Of a stretch of 10,011 bases of DNA, positions 1 to 6,984 are shown piece after piece. Made by a program: the position numbers and the translations under genes. The stretch comes from Pseudohongiella sp. (GTDB lineage: Bacteria > Pseudomonadota > Gammaproteobacteria > Pseudomonadales > Pseudohongiellaceae), in the NCBI GenBank assembly GCA_030652635.1, contig JAUSPW010000087.1:1-10011 (forward strand), read 5' to 3'. Position 1 is the stretch's first letter; every line of letters begins with the position of its first letter. The notes under the pieces are model-generated. The model did no database searches, had not been told where the DNA came from, and worked only from the letters and a program-made list of their open reading frames with translations.

Positions 1-465
1 CGCCATCGCATCGTACCCAACCACATCAACCAGCACATTTGTGGCAGTGTTGTCGCTGATTGTGACGGTAAGTTCGGCCAATCGTCGCAACGTGACCTGC
101 TGAGGGACGGATTCTGTTTGCAGTATGCCCATACCGCCAACAACATCGTCTGCCTCTATTGCAACCTGAGTATCCAGCGTCATGATTCCGCGATCAACCT
201 TCTGCATCAAGGCTGCAATCAACAGTAACTTGATAGTGGATGCCGGCGGAAAGGACGCCTGAGACCCCAGCAAGAGCTCAACATGCGGCGCATCGCTGCT
301 CAGGTCTTTGACGCCAGCCGACATTCTGATGCCTTGTGACGCTGCGCGGTCTATCAGGGTCTGTAATTCGTCTTGTAGTGTTTCAAACGATTGCCCAAAC
401 GCAGGGGAATTGACCAAAAAGATTGTCAACAACAGGCAAACGAGTCGGGCATGGGTTGTTTTCAT
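1..465 (-). CDS. Class A beta-lactamase-like serine hydrolase, exported (C-terminal part beyond window)
   Basis: The first 155 residues are visible, from an ATG at 465-463; the frame is open to the window edge, so the C-terminal part is missing. Residues 1-24 form a signal peptide (MKTT then a hydrophobic stretch, likely cleaved after AFG), placing the protein in the periplasm. The active-site motif SxxK is seen as STIK (Ser76 to Lys79), preceded by FPPA as in class A enzymes. The second motif SDN is at 137-139, followed by TATNVL. The 61-residue spacing between the two serines fits class A beta-lactamases. The Glu of the omega loop and the KTG motif would lie beyond the edge, so a true beta-lactamase cannot be told from a related D,D-peptidase-like or other serine hydrolase. 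The gene is divergent from the deacylase at 629; the 163-base gap should hold both promoters. A family call is firm, the substrate is not. Confidence 0.85.
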   Translation of the reverse strand, partial: MKTTHARLVCLLLTIFLVNSPAFGQSFETLQDELQTLIDRAASQGIRMSAGVKDLSSDAPHVELLLGSQASFPPASTIKLLLIAALMQKVDRGIMTLDTQVAIEADDVVGGMGILQTESVPQQVTLRRLAELTVTISDNTATNVLVDVVGYDAMA

Positions 466-628
466 TGGATGATTTCCGGGGCCTTTTGTTTGTCCAGTGT
501 ACTAAACATCAACAATTGAAAACATAAGTCAAAAATCCAGTTAACTTCTCGCGCGGTAGAGTACCACTGCAGACGGGTTTACGGCATCATCTGACCAACC
601 GTCAACTCATCAACCATGGCTGGTAAAA

Positions 629-2269
629 ATGAACAAGACAATTGTCTCTCTGTTGCTGCTGTTATCACTGAGCGCCTGCTCCGACAATGCCACTGACTCA
701 GCCCAACAAACAAGCCCTGATCCAGTGCCGCTAACAACCTACGACCTGGTACTCAGAGGCGGCCTGCTTTTCAGCGGTGCGGATGAACAACCGGTCGAAG
801 GCGATATCGCAATCAATGGCCGGTTGATCGCTGCCACAGGGTCATTAGGCAACTATGAGGCCACTACGGTCATTGATGTCAGCGGTCTCGCTGTCATGCC
901 GGGATTTATCGATATTCATAGTCATGCGTTGTCGGACAATCTGGATGAAGGCATTTTTGGCTGGCCAGATGCAGAAAACCTGATTCGTCAGGGGGTGACA
1001 ACGGTGATTGGTGGCAATGACGGTGGCTCGCCACTGCCGCTGTCTGACACCTTTGATGCCATCGCAGCACTGCCGTCTGCGGTCAACTTTGGCAGCTTTG
1101 TTGGTCATGGTTCCATTCGTGGTTTGATTGTTGGTGAAGATGACCGGCCTCCGACCGACGAGGAACTTGAACGGATGCGCGAACAGGTAGCACTGGGCAT
1201 GCAGCAAGGCGCCTTTGGTTTGTCGTCCGGTTTGATTTATACGCCCGGTCGTTTTGCCGCCACAGAAGAAGTGATTGAGCTGGCAAAAGTGGCTGGTGAA
1301 TATGGCGGCATGTATATCAGCCACATGCGTGAAGAAGGTCTTGCCCTGTTGGACAGCGTGGCAGAAACCATTCGTATTGGTGAAGAAGGCGGTTTGCCAA
1401 CACAACTGACTCATCACAAGGTGGTTGGCGCGCCCATGTGGGGCAAATCCACTGAATCACTGCGGCTGGTAGATGAGGCAATCGCGCGTGGTGTGGACGT
1501 CTCCATTGATCAGTACCCCTACACAGCGTCATCGACTAATCTGCAGATCCTGTTCCCAGGCTGGGCACTGGATGGTGGCCGCGAGGCACTGCTGGCACGC
1601 ATGGCCGATCCTGCTCAACGAGCGCGCCTGCGCAGTGACATTGTGTACAACATAGAAGTTGACCGCGGTGGCGATGATCCGGCAAACGTGGTGCTGGTGG
1701 GTTGCCCGCACGACGCCAGCCTGAATGGTTTGAATCTGAGCGAGGTGCTGCGCCGGCAAAACCGTGAGGCGAGCAAAACAAATGCTGCAGAGTTGTTGAT
1801 TGAACTGGTTGCCGCAGGCAATTGCAGCGCGGTGTTTCACGCCATGGTTGAAGACGATGTGCATAACATTATGCGTCATCCACGCACCATGATTGCCTCG
1901 GATGGCGGCATAGAAGGTCCTTCCGACCGCGCGGTCCACCCGCGAAATTACGGAACATTTGCACGTCTGATTGGCCACTACGCCCGCGATCTAGGCGTCA
2001 TTCCTGTGCACACCGCGATCCACAAAGTCACTGGTATGCCGGCAGATCGCCTGAAGATGCAGACCCGCGGACGCCTGCAAGTCGGAGCGATTGCTGATAT
2101 TGCCGTGCTGGACATCGCTGAGGTTCGCGAGCTGACCAGCTTTGCGGATCCTCACCAGTATGCCGAAGGCGCGGTGCATGTGTTTGTGGGCGGACAGGCT
2201 GTTTTATTGGACAATGTTATGACAGGAACTCGGCCGGGAGTCATTATCAAATCAACCGATTCACAATAA
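629..2269 (+). CDS. N-acyl-D-amino-acid deacylase family amidohydrolase, lipoprotein
   Basis: 546 residues. The N-terminus is a lipoprotein signal with lipobox LSAC (Cys17) followed by Ser-Asp, so the mature enzyme should be membrane-anchored; Asp at +2 would suggest retention at the inner membrane, but here it is at +3, so the final membrane is open. The body is an amidohydrolase-superfamily TIM barrel of the D-aminoacylase type: GFIDIHSH (metal ligands His97 and His99), GVTTVIGGN (122-130), SHMREEG (His232), THHK (His262/263) and ASDGG (Asp425, the expected catalytic aspartate). The C-terminal segment with GAIADIAVLD rejoins the small beta-sandwich domain. The family hydrolyses N-acyl-D-amino acids to a D-amino acid and a carboxylate. 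The bridging metal-ligand cysteine of characterised D-aminoacylases (GNCG) is Asp131 here (GNDG), so substrate and metal use may differ. The ribosome binding site is weak, but the lipoprotein signal supports this start. Confidence 0.88.
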   Translation: MNKTIVSLLLLLSLSACSDNATDSAQQTSPDPVPLTTYDLVLRGGLLFSGADEQPVEGDIAINGRLIAATGSLGNYEATTVIDVSGLAVMPGFIDIHSHALSDNLDEGIFGWPDAENLIRQGVTTVIGGNDGGSPLPLSDTFDAIAALPSAVNFGSFVGHGSIRGLIVGEDDRPPTDEELERMREQVALGMQQGAFGLSSGLIYTPGRFAATEEVIELAKVAGEYGGMYISHMREEGLALLDSVAETIRIGEEGGLPTQLTHHKVVGAPMWGKSTESLRLVDEAIARGVDVSIDQYPYTASSTNLQILFPGWALDGGREALLARMADPAQRARLRSDIVYNIEVDRGGDDPANVVLVGCPHDASLNGLNLSEVLRRQNREASKTNAAELLIELVAAGNCSAVFHAMVEDDVHNIMRHPRTMIASDGGIEGPSDRAVHPRNYGTFARLIGHYARDLGVIPVHTAIHKVTGMPADRLKMQTRGRLQVGAIADIAVLDIAEVRELTSFADPHQYAEGAVHVFVGGQAVLLDNVMTGTRPGVIIKSTDSQ

Positions 2270-2290
2270 CACCCGACCCATTTTACCTTT

Positions 2291-2887
2291 TCAGCTCAGG
2301 AAAAAGCCCACCAGACAGCCTTTGGAATCAGGGATGTCGTTGATATTGACCGTACCACCCGCCATCACCGTATCCAGTGCATCACGCAGGTAGTTGTGCT
2401 CGGTATTCACGCGCTGTGTCTCGTAACCCAGTGAATCATCAATCGGGCCACGGAACAGCACTTTGCGGGTACGTGGATCAATGATAAAGACTTCCGCCGT
2501 ACGCTCTACACCCAACGAGCGCGCCACGGACTGGTCAGCGTCTTTGAGAATGGGAAAGTCAATTTTGAAGTCTTCCGCTTCTTTCGCAATACGCGGGATA
2601 TCGTCCTGAATAAAAGAGTTGAGCATCAGGAATTGAATATTTTTAGGCTGGTAATCATCCCGGATTGACAGGAAGGTCGGCACGGACAAGCGCGCGATCG
2701 GGCACCCGGATCCGTGGATGTACATCACCACAAAATCCTTGTCGGTATACTCTTCCATGGTATGGGTGACGCCACGATGATCTGTCAGTGAAAACTCTTT
2801 GATGGTTTTCAGATAGTCATCCGCGTTGCCAGCGGCAGCAAACAACAGCAAAAACGGCATTAATAGCAGTGCTGAAAATCTTTTCAT
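2291..2887 (-). CDS. Exported redoxin (thioredoxin-fold/peroxiredoxin-like) protein
   Basis: 198 residues from the ATG at 2887-2885. The frame continues upstream to another ATG at 2959, but that codon lies in the loop of the efp terminator and the added 24 residues are not signal-like. The chosen start gives a clear signal peptide (MKRF, then a Leu/Phe-rich core, GNA before DD), with an AGAGAG ribosome-binding-like stretch upstream. The mature protein has the AhpC/TSA-redoxin layout: EFSLTDHRG (31-39), a strand leading to GSGCPI with the reactive Cys62, then FLMLNSF, FPILKD (111-116) and the edge strand AEVFIIDP (131-138). A second cysteine, Cys191, lies in KGCLV near the C-terminus; periplasmic redoxins with a CPI motif often end in a similar GC motif, so the two may form a disulfide. 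It lacks a CXXC pair, so it is not a classic thioredoxin. Its substrate is unknown. It is convergent with the deacylase, 21 bases apart. Confidence 0.8.
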   Translation of the reverse strand: MKRFSALLLMPFLLLFAAAGNADDYLKTIKEFSLTDHRGVTHTMEEYTDKDFVVMYIHGSGCPIARLSVPTFLSIRDDYQPKNIQFLMLNSFIQDDIPRIAKEAEDFKIDFPILKDADQSVARSLGVERTAEVFIIDPRTRKVLFRGPIDDSLGYETQRVNTEHNYLRDALDTVMAGGTVNINDIPDSKGCLVGFFLS

Positions 2888-2944
2888 GGTCGCGCTCTCT
2901 CTATAACCCATTTGTACACGTGAATTATGCGCGCTAAAGGGAAA

Positions 2945-2975
2945 TCTTGCCTGCGACATAGTGACGCAGGCAAGA
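2945..2975 (-). terminator. Rho-independent-type terminator after efp
   Basis: A perfect 11-base inverted repeat (TCTTGCCTGCG at 2945-2955 and its complement at 2965-2975) with a 9-base loop begins 13 bases beyond the efp stop. On the minus strand the stem is followed by TTTCCCTTT, a short broken T tract, so it reads best as the terminator of the operon ending in efp. The plus-strand side is followed by an A-rich run, not T. The hairpin also separates efp from the redoxin gene, implying that the latter has its own promoter in 2888-2944. Confidence 0.75.
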
Positions 2976-2987
2976 AATCACAAAACC

Positions 2988-3554
2988 TCAGCGCTTGACG
3001 CGTGACTTGTACTCACCGGTCAAGGTATCGATCTCGATAAAATCACCGATTTCGCAGAACGAAGACACTTGCAGCTCGTGGCCATTGTTCAAGCGTGCAA
3101 CCTTGGTTACTTTGCCTGAAGTATCACCACGCACTGACGGTTCAGTGTAGGCAATCTGACGAACGATATTTTTGGGCAGGTCTACGGAAATCACCTTAGT
3201 GCCGTAGAACACTGCCTGACAAACGTCTTCCATACCATCTTCGATGTACATCAAGACGTTTTCAAGGTCGTCTTTTTCGATTTCGATCTGTTCGTAGTCT
3301 GAATCCACAAACACATACATCGGATCAGCAAAGTAGGAATAGGTGACTTCTTTCTGTTCCAGAACGATGTATTCCAGTTTGTCGTCACACTTGAACGTGG
3401 TTTCAGTCTGCATGCCATTCAGGATGTTCTTCAGCTTCATTTTGTTGATCGCTGAGCTGCGGCCGGCGCGGTTGAACTCGTTCTTCTGGACTTTCCAGGG
3501 CGACCCGTCAATCATGATGACCTGGCCGGGTTTGATTTCTTGTGCGGTTTTCAT
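2988..3554 (-). CDS. efp: Elongation factor P, Arg32 type
   Basis: 188 residues, the usual EF-P length. EF-P binds between the P and E sites of the ribosome and promotes peptide bond formation at consecutive prolines. The three beta-barrel domains are present: an N-terminal KOW-like domain starting MKTAQEIKPGQVI, the central OB domain with VTYSYFADPMYVF (70-82), and a C-terminal OB domain with the family signature from GDTSG (143-147) to IEIDTLTGEYKSRVK. The modified loop at the tip of domain I reads AGRSSA with Arg at position 32, where E. coli has a lysine. This is the form rhamnosylated by EarP, whose gene is immediately upstream and overlaps by four bases (ATGA). There is little Shine-Dalgarno signal, so translation is probably coupled to earP. 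The gene is followed by the hairpin at 2945-2975. Close resemblance to the Pseudomonas protein makes the call firm. Confidence 0.98.
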   Translation of the reverse strand: MKTAQEIKPGQVIMIDGSPWKVQKNEFNRAGRSSAINKMKLKNILNGMQTETTFKCDDKLEYIVLEQKEVTYSYFADPMYVFVDSDYEQIEIEKDDLENVLMYIEDGMEDVCQAVFYGTKVISVDLPKNIVRQIAYTEPSVRGDTSGKVTKVARLNNGHELQVSSFCEIGDFIEIDTLTGEYKSRVKR

Positions 3555-4759
3555 GGGTGAGCACTCAATTTAAAAAGGGTTTCAAAATTCACCAGATTTG
3601 TTGCCAAATCAGGCATTACAGCCAGTTTTTTCTGCCATTTCCGGCCATGCGACTGCAAGCCTGAAAGTTGAGGGCGCAGATAATGCCATAATTCGCGGCA
3701 ATCTTCACCCTGATTCCAGCCATTTGAGAACGCGTGCCACGCTTTTCTGGCGTCATTTTCCAGCCCATCAAGATACAACTGCTCAAATGCCTGTAACTTA
3801 AGCATGTGCACCCCATCATCCTGCGGGTAAATATGCCAGATCATCGGACGTGCTGCCCACTGCGCCCGCACAAACGAATCTTCGCCTCGTACAAGGTTAA
3901 AATCACACAGACTGAGCAAACAGTCATACTCCTCCTGTGATCGGAACGGCAGCACCACCACCGTCAACGCACCGCGACTGAGTACATTGCCAGCCACCAA
4001 TTGAGGGGTAGAAAAGTACGCCTGAATGCCATCAAGGCTTTTGCCTGCCGGCACAAAACAAATCACCGGTTGCTGCTGCTCCACCAGCGCATCCAACCAG
4101 GTTGTCAGCGCTGGCGTGTGGTAACTGAACAAGGACACCAACAGTGGATTGTCGCATGCGAGCGGTTTCAACCCTGCCAGCTGTATCAGTCGCTGACGCA
4201 AATCGGCGTGTTGCTGCCAGTGTGCGTGTTTGTTTATCAGATCGGTTTCACGCAACAGCCCGCCCGTGCCTTGCTCAAAACCCGGAAAAAAGAATACTTT
4301 TTTGACCAAGTGAGACACGTTTTGTGGTGACGTCAATCCATGACAATCTTTCACCCAGGATTCTGCGCTGAGGTATTCAAGATTGAGCCACAACAGTGGT
4401 TTTGACACATCGACTAACGCCTGCTTTACCGCATCGGGCAATTCACAGCCAAACGCTTCGATAATGACGTCAGAGCTGGCAATGTGTTGGTCAAGCGAAA
4501 ACTGACTTTTCCACGGTCTGGGCCACTGACGAATACACACACCGTCTGCCCAAAGAATATGCGAGCTCGATAAAAGTGCAGCCTGATCAAACGCTGGACA
4601 CTGTGCACTGATAAACCCGGACAAGGCGGGCCAGTCATCTACCCAAAGCTCAACGTCCAGCCTGTGTTCGTTAACCAATTGCCGCGCCAGGCGCCAGCAA
4701 ACCCCAATATCGCCAAAGTTGTCGATCATGGAACAAAATATCGTCCAGCGTGCTGTCAT
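3551..4759 (-). CDS. earP: EF-P arginine rhamnosyltransferase EarP
   Basis: 402 residues, close to the usual EarP length (formerly DUF2331). EarP is a cytoplasmic inverting GT-B glycosyltransferase that moves L-rhamnose from dTDP-beta-L-rhamnose onto Arg32 of EF-P. The N-terminal protein-binding domain carries the conserved motif DNFGDIGVCWRLARQL (from 13), including Asp13 and Asp17, which match the aspartates reported as essential in characterised EarP proteins. The C-terminal nucleotide-sugar domain has the hallmark RGEDSFVRAQWA (291-302), including Glu293 and Asp294, followed by WHIYPQDDGVH (308-318). Its partner efp follows with a four-base ATGA overlap, the expected pairing. Upstream, its own ATG also sits in an ATGA overlap with the stop of the histidine kinase gene, and no clear ribosome binding site is seen there, suggesting coupled translation from the two-component genes. 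The function is well supported; the control is inferred. Confidence 0.97.
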   Translation of the reverse strand: MTARWTIFCSMIDNFGDIGVCWRLARQLVNEHRLDVELWVDDWPALSGFISAQCPAFDQAALLSSSHILWADGVCIRQWPRPWKSQFSLDQHIASSDVIIEAFGCELPDAVKQALVDVSKPLLWLNLEYLSAESWVKDCHGLTSPQNVSHLVKKVFFFPGFEQGTGGLLRETDLINKHAHWQQHADLRQRLIQLAGLKPLACDNPLLVSLFSYHTPALTTWLDALVEQQQPVICFVPAGKSLDGIQAYFSTPQLVAGNVLSRGALTVVVLPFRSQEEYDCLLSLCDFNLVRGEDSFVRAQWAARPMIWHIYPQDDGVHMLKLQAFEQLYLDGLENDARKAWHAFSNGWNQGEDCRELWHYLRPQLSGLQSHGRKWQKKLAVMPDLATNLVNFETLFKLSAHP

Positions 4760-6138
4760 AATCGTGGTAACACTATTTCGACCCGCAGACCGCTGTGCGG
4801 GGTGCCGTTCAGGTTGCTTATCAAGACCTTGCCCCCATGAAGCTGCACAATATTCTGAGTGATGGCAAGACCCAGCCCTATACCACCACTGTCGCGATTT
4901 CGCGAACTATCAAGTCGGTAAAATGGTCTGAGAATGTTTTGCAGTTCACTCTCCACGACACCCGGCCCGCGATCCTCAACCACAATCCGCAGACAATCGG
5001 GTTCGACCTGGCAGCTGACCCATGCTTCCTCACCATATTTGATCGCGTTATCGATGAGGTTCTGAAAACAACGGCGTAGCGATACAGGCCTGCATGTGAT
5101 CAAGACACTTTGCTCTTGGGTGGAAAAATGAACCGGATACCCTTCTTCCTGCAGATCACCGATCATGCTCTCCAATAGGGCAATTATGTCGCTGCGACGC
5201 GTTTTTTCATTTGGCTCAACTCCCCTGACAAAATCAAGCACTGACTCAATCATATGCCGCATGTCAGAGACTACCCGCAGCATACCTTCACGCTCATGCT
5301 CGTCGTCCAACAACTCTGCGCGCAGTTGTAACCGGGTCGCTGCCGAGCGTAAGTCATGAGAGATTGCACCAATCATTTCTCTTTGCCCGACCACGAGCCG
5401 TTTCAAGCGAGCTTGCATACGGTTAAACGCCCGCGCGGCACTTGCAACCTCGGATGGCCCACGTTCATCCAACGCAGGGGCGTCCAGATTGGTTCCGATG
5501 GCATCAGCAGCATTTGCCAGATACCCCAGCGGATTCAGCACTTTGCTGATCAGGTGCCAGCCAACCAGCAGGCTTGCCAGGCTCACTACCAGGAAATACA
5601 CCAGCATCATGTCTCGAAACAGAGATTGTGCTTCCGGCAAGATCGCGCGGAATATCGCCTGCTCTCCATCCGGAAAGTCAATATACACAAGCGCATCCAG
5701 ACCTGAAACTGAGCCAATCTGGGGGTCTGCCAGGCGATGATCCGTACTGACATCCACCACACACACGCTGGCATCCAATCCCGGGTACAAGGTGAACCAG
5801 TTGTCCAGACGTTCTGTTATCCGGACGGAAAAGTCGTTTTGTTCACAATTGGCATCCGCTGACTGAATCACGCCGGGATACATAAACAAGAATTGTGTCT
5901 GCGCAGCTGCCAGTATCTGGGCGCGATCTGACTGAGGAAAGCGCTCTGCAAGATCAACAATACCAATAATTCGGTCTGCCAGATCCACTGCCTCAGTCAT
6001 CAGAACAACTCTATGCCGATTAGACTCGTATACCATCAGACTGAGCAGATGGGATACCGTAAAAATGGCAGTCAGCACCAACAGTGCTCTCGCCCTTAGC
6101 GTGAGGAAGCGATTGCTGACTAATGCCGGCATTACCAT
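4756..6138 (-). CDS. Sensor histidine kinase, EnvZ-like architecture
   Basis: 460 residues from the ATG at 6138-6136, which overlaps the stop of the response regulator as TAATG. The frame stays open to an ATG at 6183 inside the regulator gene, but the extra 15 residues are unlikely. A second ATG at 6132 is possible. Order of parts: membrane helix 1 (about 18-37), a periplasmic sensor region of about 140 residues with two cysteines (98 and 126), helix 2 (about 179-197), a HAMP domain (to about 248), and an HisKA domain with phospho-acceptor His261 in ISHDLRSAATR. The HATPase domain follows, with N box NLIDNAIKYG (Asn364), G1 box EDRGPG (Asp389) and G2 box GGIGLGLA (418-425). All ATP-binding motifs are intact, so it should be an active kinase for the adjacent regulator. 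The H box has Ala where Pro is nearly always found. Its stop overlaps the earP start (ATGA). The signal sensed is unknown. Confidence 0.93.
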   Translation of the reverse strand: MVMPALVSNRFLTLRARALLVLTAIFTVSHLLSLMVYESNRHRVVLMTEAVDLADRIIGIVDLAERFPQSDRAQILAAAQTQFLFMYPGVIQSADANCEQNDFSVRITERLDNWFTLYPGLDASVCVVDVSTDHRLADPQIGSVSGLDALVYIDFPDGEQAIFRAILPEAQSLFRDMMLVYFLVVSLASLLVGWHLISKVLNPLGYLANAADAIGTNLDAPALDERGPSEVASAARAFNRMQARLKRLVVGQREMIGAISHDLRSAATRLQLRAELLDDEHEREGMLRVVSDMRHMIESVLDFVRGVEPNEKTRRSDIIALLESMIGDLQEEGYPVHFSTQEQSVLITCRPVSLRRCFQNLIDNAIKYGEEAWVSCQVEPDCLRIVVEDRGPGVVESELQNILRPFYRLDSSRNRDSGGIGLGLAITQNIVQLHGGKVLISNLNGTPHSGLRVEIVLPRL

Positions 6139-6857
6139 TACACAGGCTCTACAGCAAACGTAAAGATGTAACCCTTGCCCCATGATGTCTTGATGATCTC
6201 GGGCTGTTTTGCGTCGTCTCTCAGCTTGCGGCGCAGGCGACTGATGTGGGAATCGATGCTGCGGTCAAATGGTGCAACTGAGCGACCTTTGGTCAGATCC
6301 AGCAACCGATCGCGCGATAATGGTATTTGTGGATTCTGAACAAACGCCAGCAACAATTCTGTTTCGCTTGATGACAAGGCGATAACAGAGGATTCACTGT
6401 CGACCAGCTCCATCTGTGCTGGCCTGAAACACCAGTCGCCGAACAGGAAATTGCCCTTGACGCCACTGACGCGCCGCTGGCTGTTTTGCGCCCGCCGGAA
6501 CACCACTTTTACCCTGGCCATCAGTTCCCGCCGCCCGAACGGTTTGACGATGTAATCGTCTGCCCCTAACTCGAGGCCAACTACACGATCAATTTCCTCG
6601 TCTTTTGCGGTCAGCATGATCACCGGCGGCATAGCCGGATCAGACTGCAGGGTTCTGCACAATTCGAAACCGTCTCGCCCAGGCATCATCACATCCAGTA
6701 AGATCAGATCGAACCGTTCCTGGGCAAGCCGTGCAAACATTTCATCGCCGTTATTGGCAACAGAGCATCGGTAACCTTCTGCAAGAAACAATTTGTGCAA
6801 CAGTTCACGAATATCTTTGTCATCATCGACTACTAAAACGCTATGGCTGGTTGTCAT
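6138..6857 (-). CDS. OmpR/PhoB-family response regulator
   Basis: 239 residues. The receiver domain (about 6-120) has the acidic pair Asp11/Asp12, phospho-acceptor Asp55 in LILLDVMMPG, Thr83 in MLTAKD and Lys105 in VKPFG. The winged-helix DNA-binding domain (about 138-236) includes SSSETELLLAF (162-172), the recognition-helix region FDRSIDSHISRLRRKL (197-212) and the C-terminal hairpin SWGKGYIF. The PFDRSID stretch is close to the OmpR subgroup. Phosphorylation by the kinase encoded just downstream should control DNA binding. It is the first gene of the block that continues into the kinase, earP and efp. A strong AGGAGG lies at 6862-6867, only four bases before the ATG, and decides the start. 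The regulator may act on its own promoter through the palindrome at 6934-6950 (inference). Target genes cannot be read from the sequence. Confidence 0.95.
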   Translation of the reverse strand: MTTSHSVLVVDDDKDIRELLHKLFLAEGYRCSVANNGDEMFARLAQERFDLILLDVMMPGRDGFELCRTLQSDPAMPPVIMLTAKDEEIDRVVGLELGADDYIVKPFGRRELMARVKVVFRRAQNSQRRVSGVKGNFLFGDWCFRPAQMELVDSESSVIALSSSETELLLAFVQNPQIPLSRDRLLDLTKGRSVAPFDRSIDSHISRLRRKLRDDAKQPEIIKTSWGKGYIFTFAVEPV

Positions 6858-6922
6858 ACCCCCTCCTCTTCTTCAAACCGGCGCAATCTATCGCCGTACC
6901 ATGCACACTTAGTTGCAATAGT

Positions 6923-6951
6923 GCCATACTTTCTCACATTATTGATGTGAA
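6923..6951 (-). promoter_or_regulatory. Possible promoter for the regulator-kinase-earP-efp block
   Basis: On the minus strand a TTCACA box (6946-6951) stands 17 bases from TATGGC (6923-6928). The -35 box matches the sigma-70 consensus at five of six positions; the -10 box is poor (three of six). The spacing and the location, about 70 bases upstream of the regulator ATG, are suitable. The -35 box overlaps the right arm of the palindrome at 6934-6950, an arrangement expected of a regulated promoter. This is a weak prediction from sequence alone. Confidence 0.3.
6934..6950. repeat. Perfect 6-5-6 inverted repeat, possible operator
   Basis: TCACAT, five bases (TATTG), then ATGTGA: a perfect palindrome with a short spacer in the gap between the divergent regulator gene and the small plus-strand ORF. 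The form suits a dimeric DNA-binding protein. It is not a CRP site, where the half-sites are in the opposite order (TGTGA then TCACA). OmpR-family proteins more often bind direct repeats, so the binder may be another regulator. Confidence 0.4.
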
Positions 6952-6984
6952 CATCAGCTATCAGCTCGAAGCGGGGTGTTAATC

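Noticed and set aside
466..628. Promoter boxes in the gap between the divergent hydrolases, such as TTGACT on the minus strand near 528 and TTGAAA on the plus strand near 515
   Set aside because: No good -10 box stands at 16-18 bases from either; promoters must be here, but I cannot place them.
845..1417. A 190-codon open frame on the minus strand inside the deacylase gene
   Set aside because: It is antisense to a clearly conserved enzyme, and its composition (many Cys, His, Gln) is typical of a shadow frame.
6138..6183. A longer kinase start at 6183 overlapping the regulator gene by 46 bases
   Set aside because: The TAATG start at 6138 is the usual coupled arrangement, and the extra residues are not helix-like.
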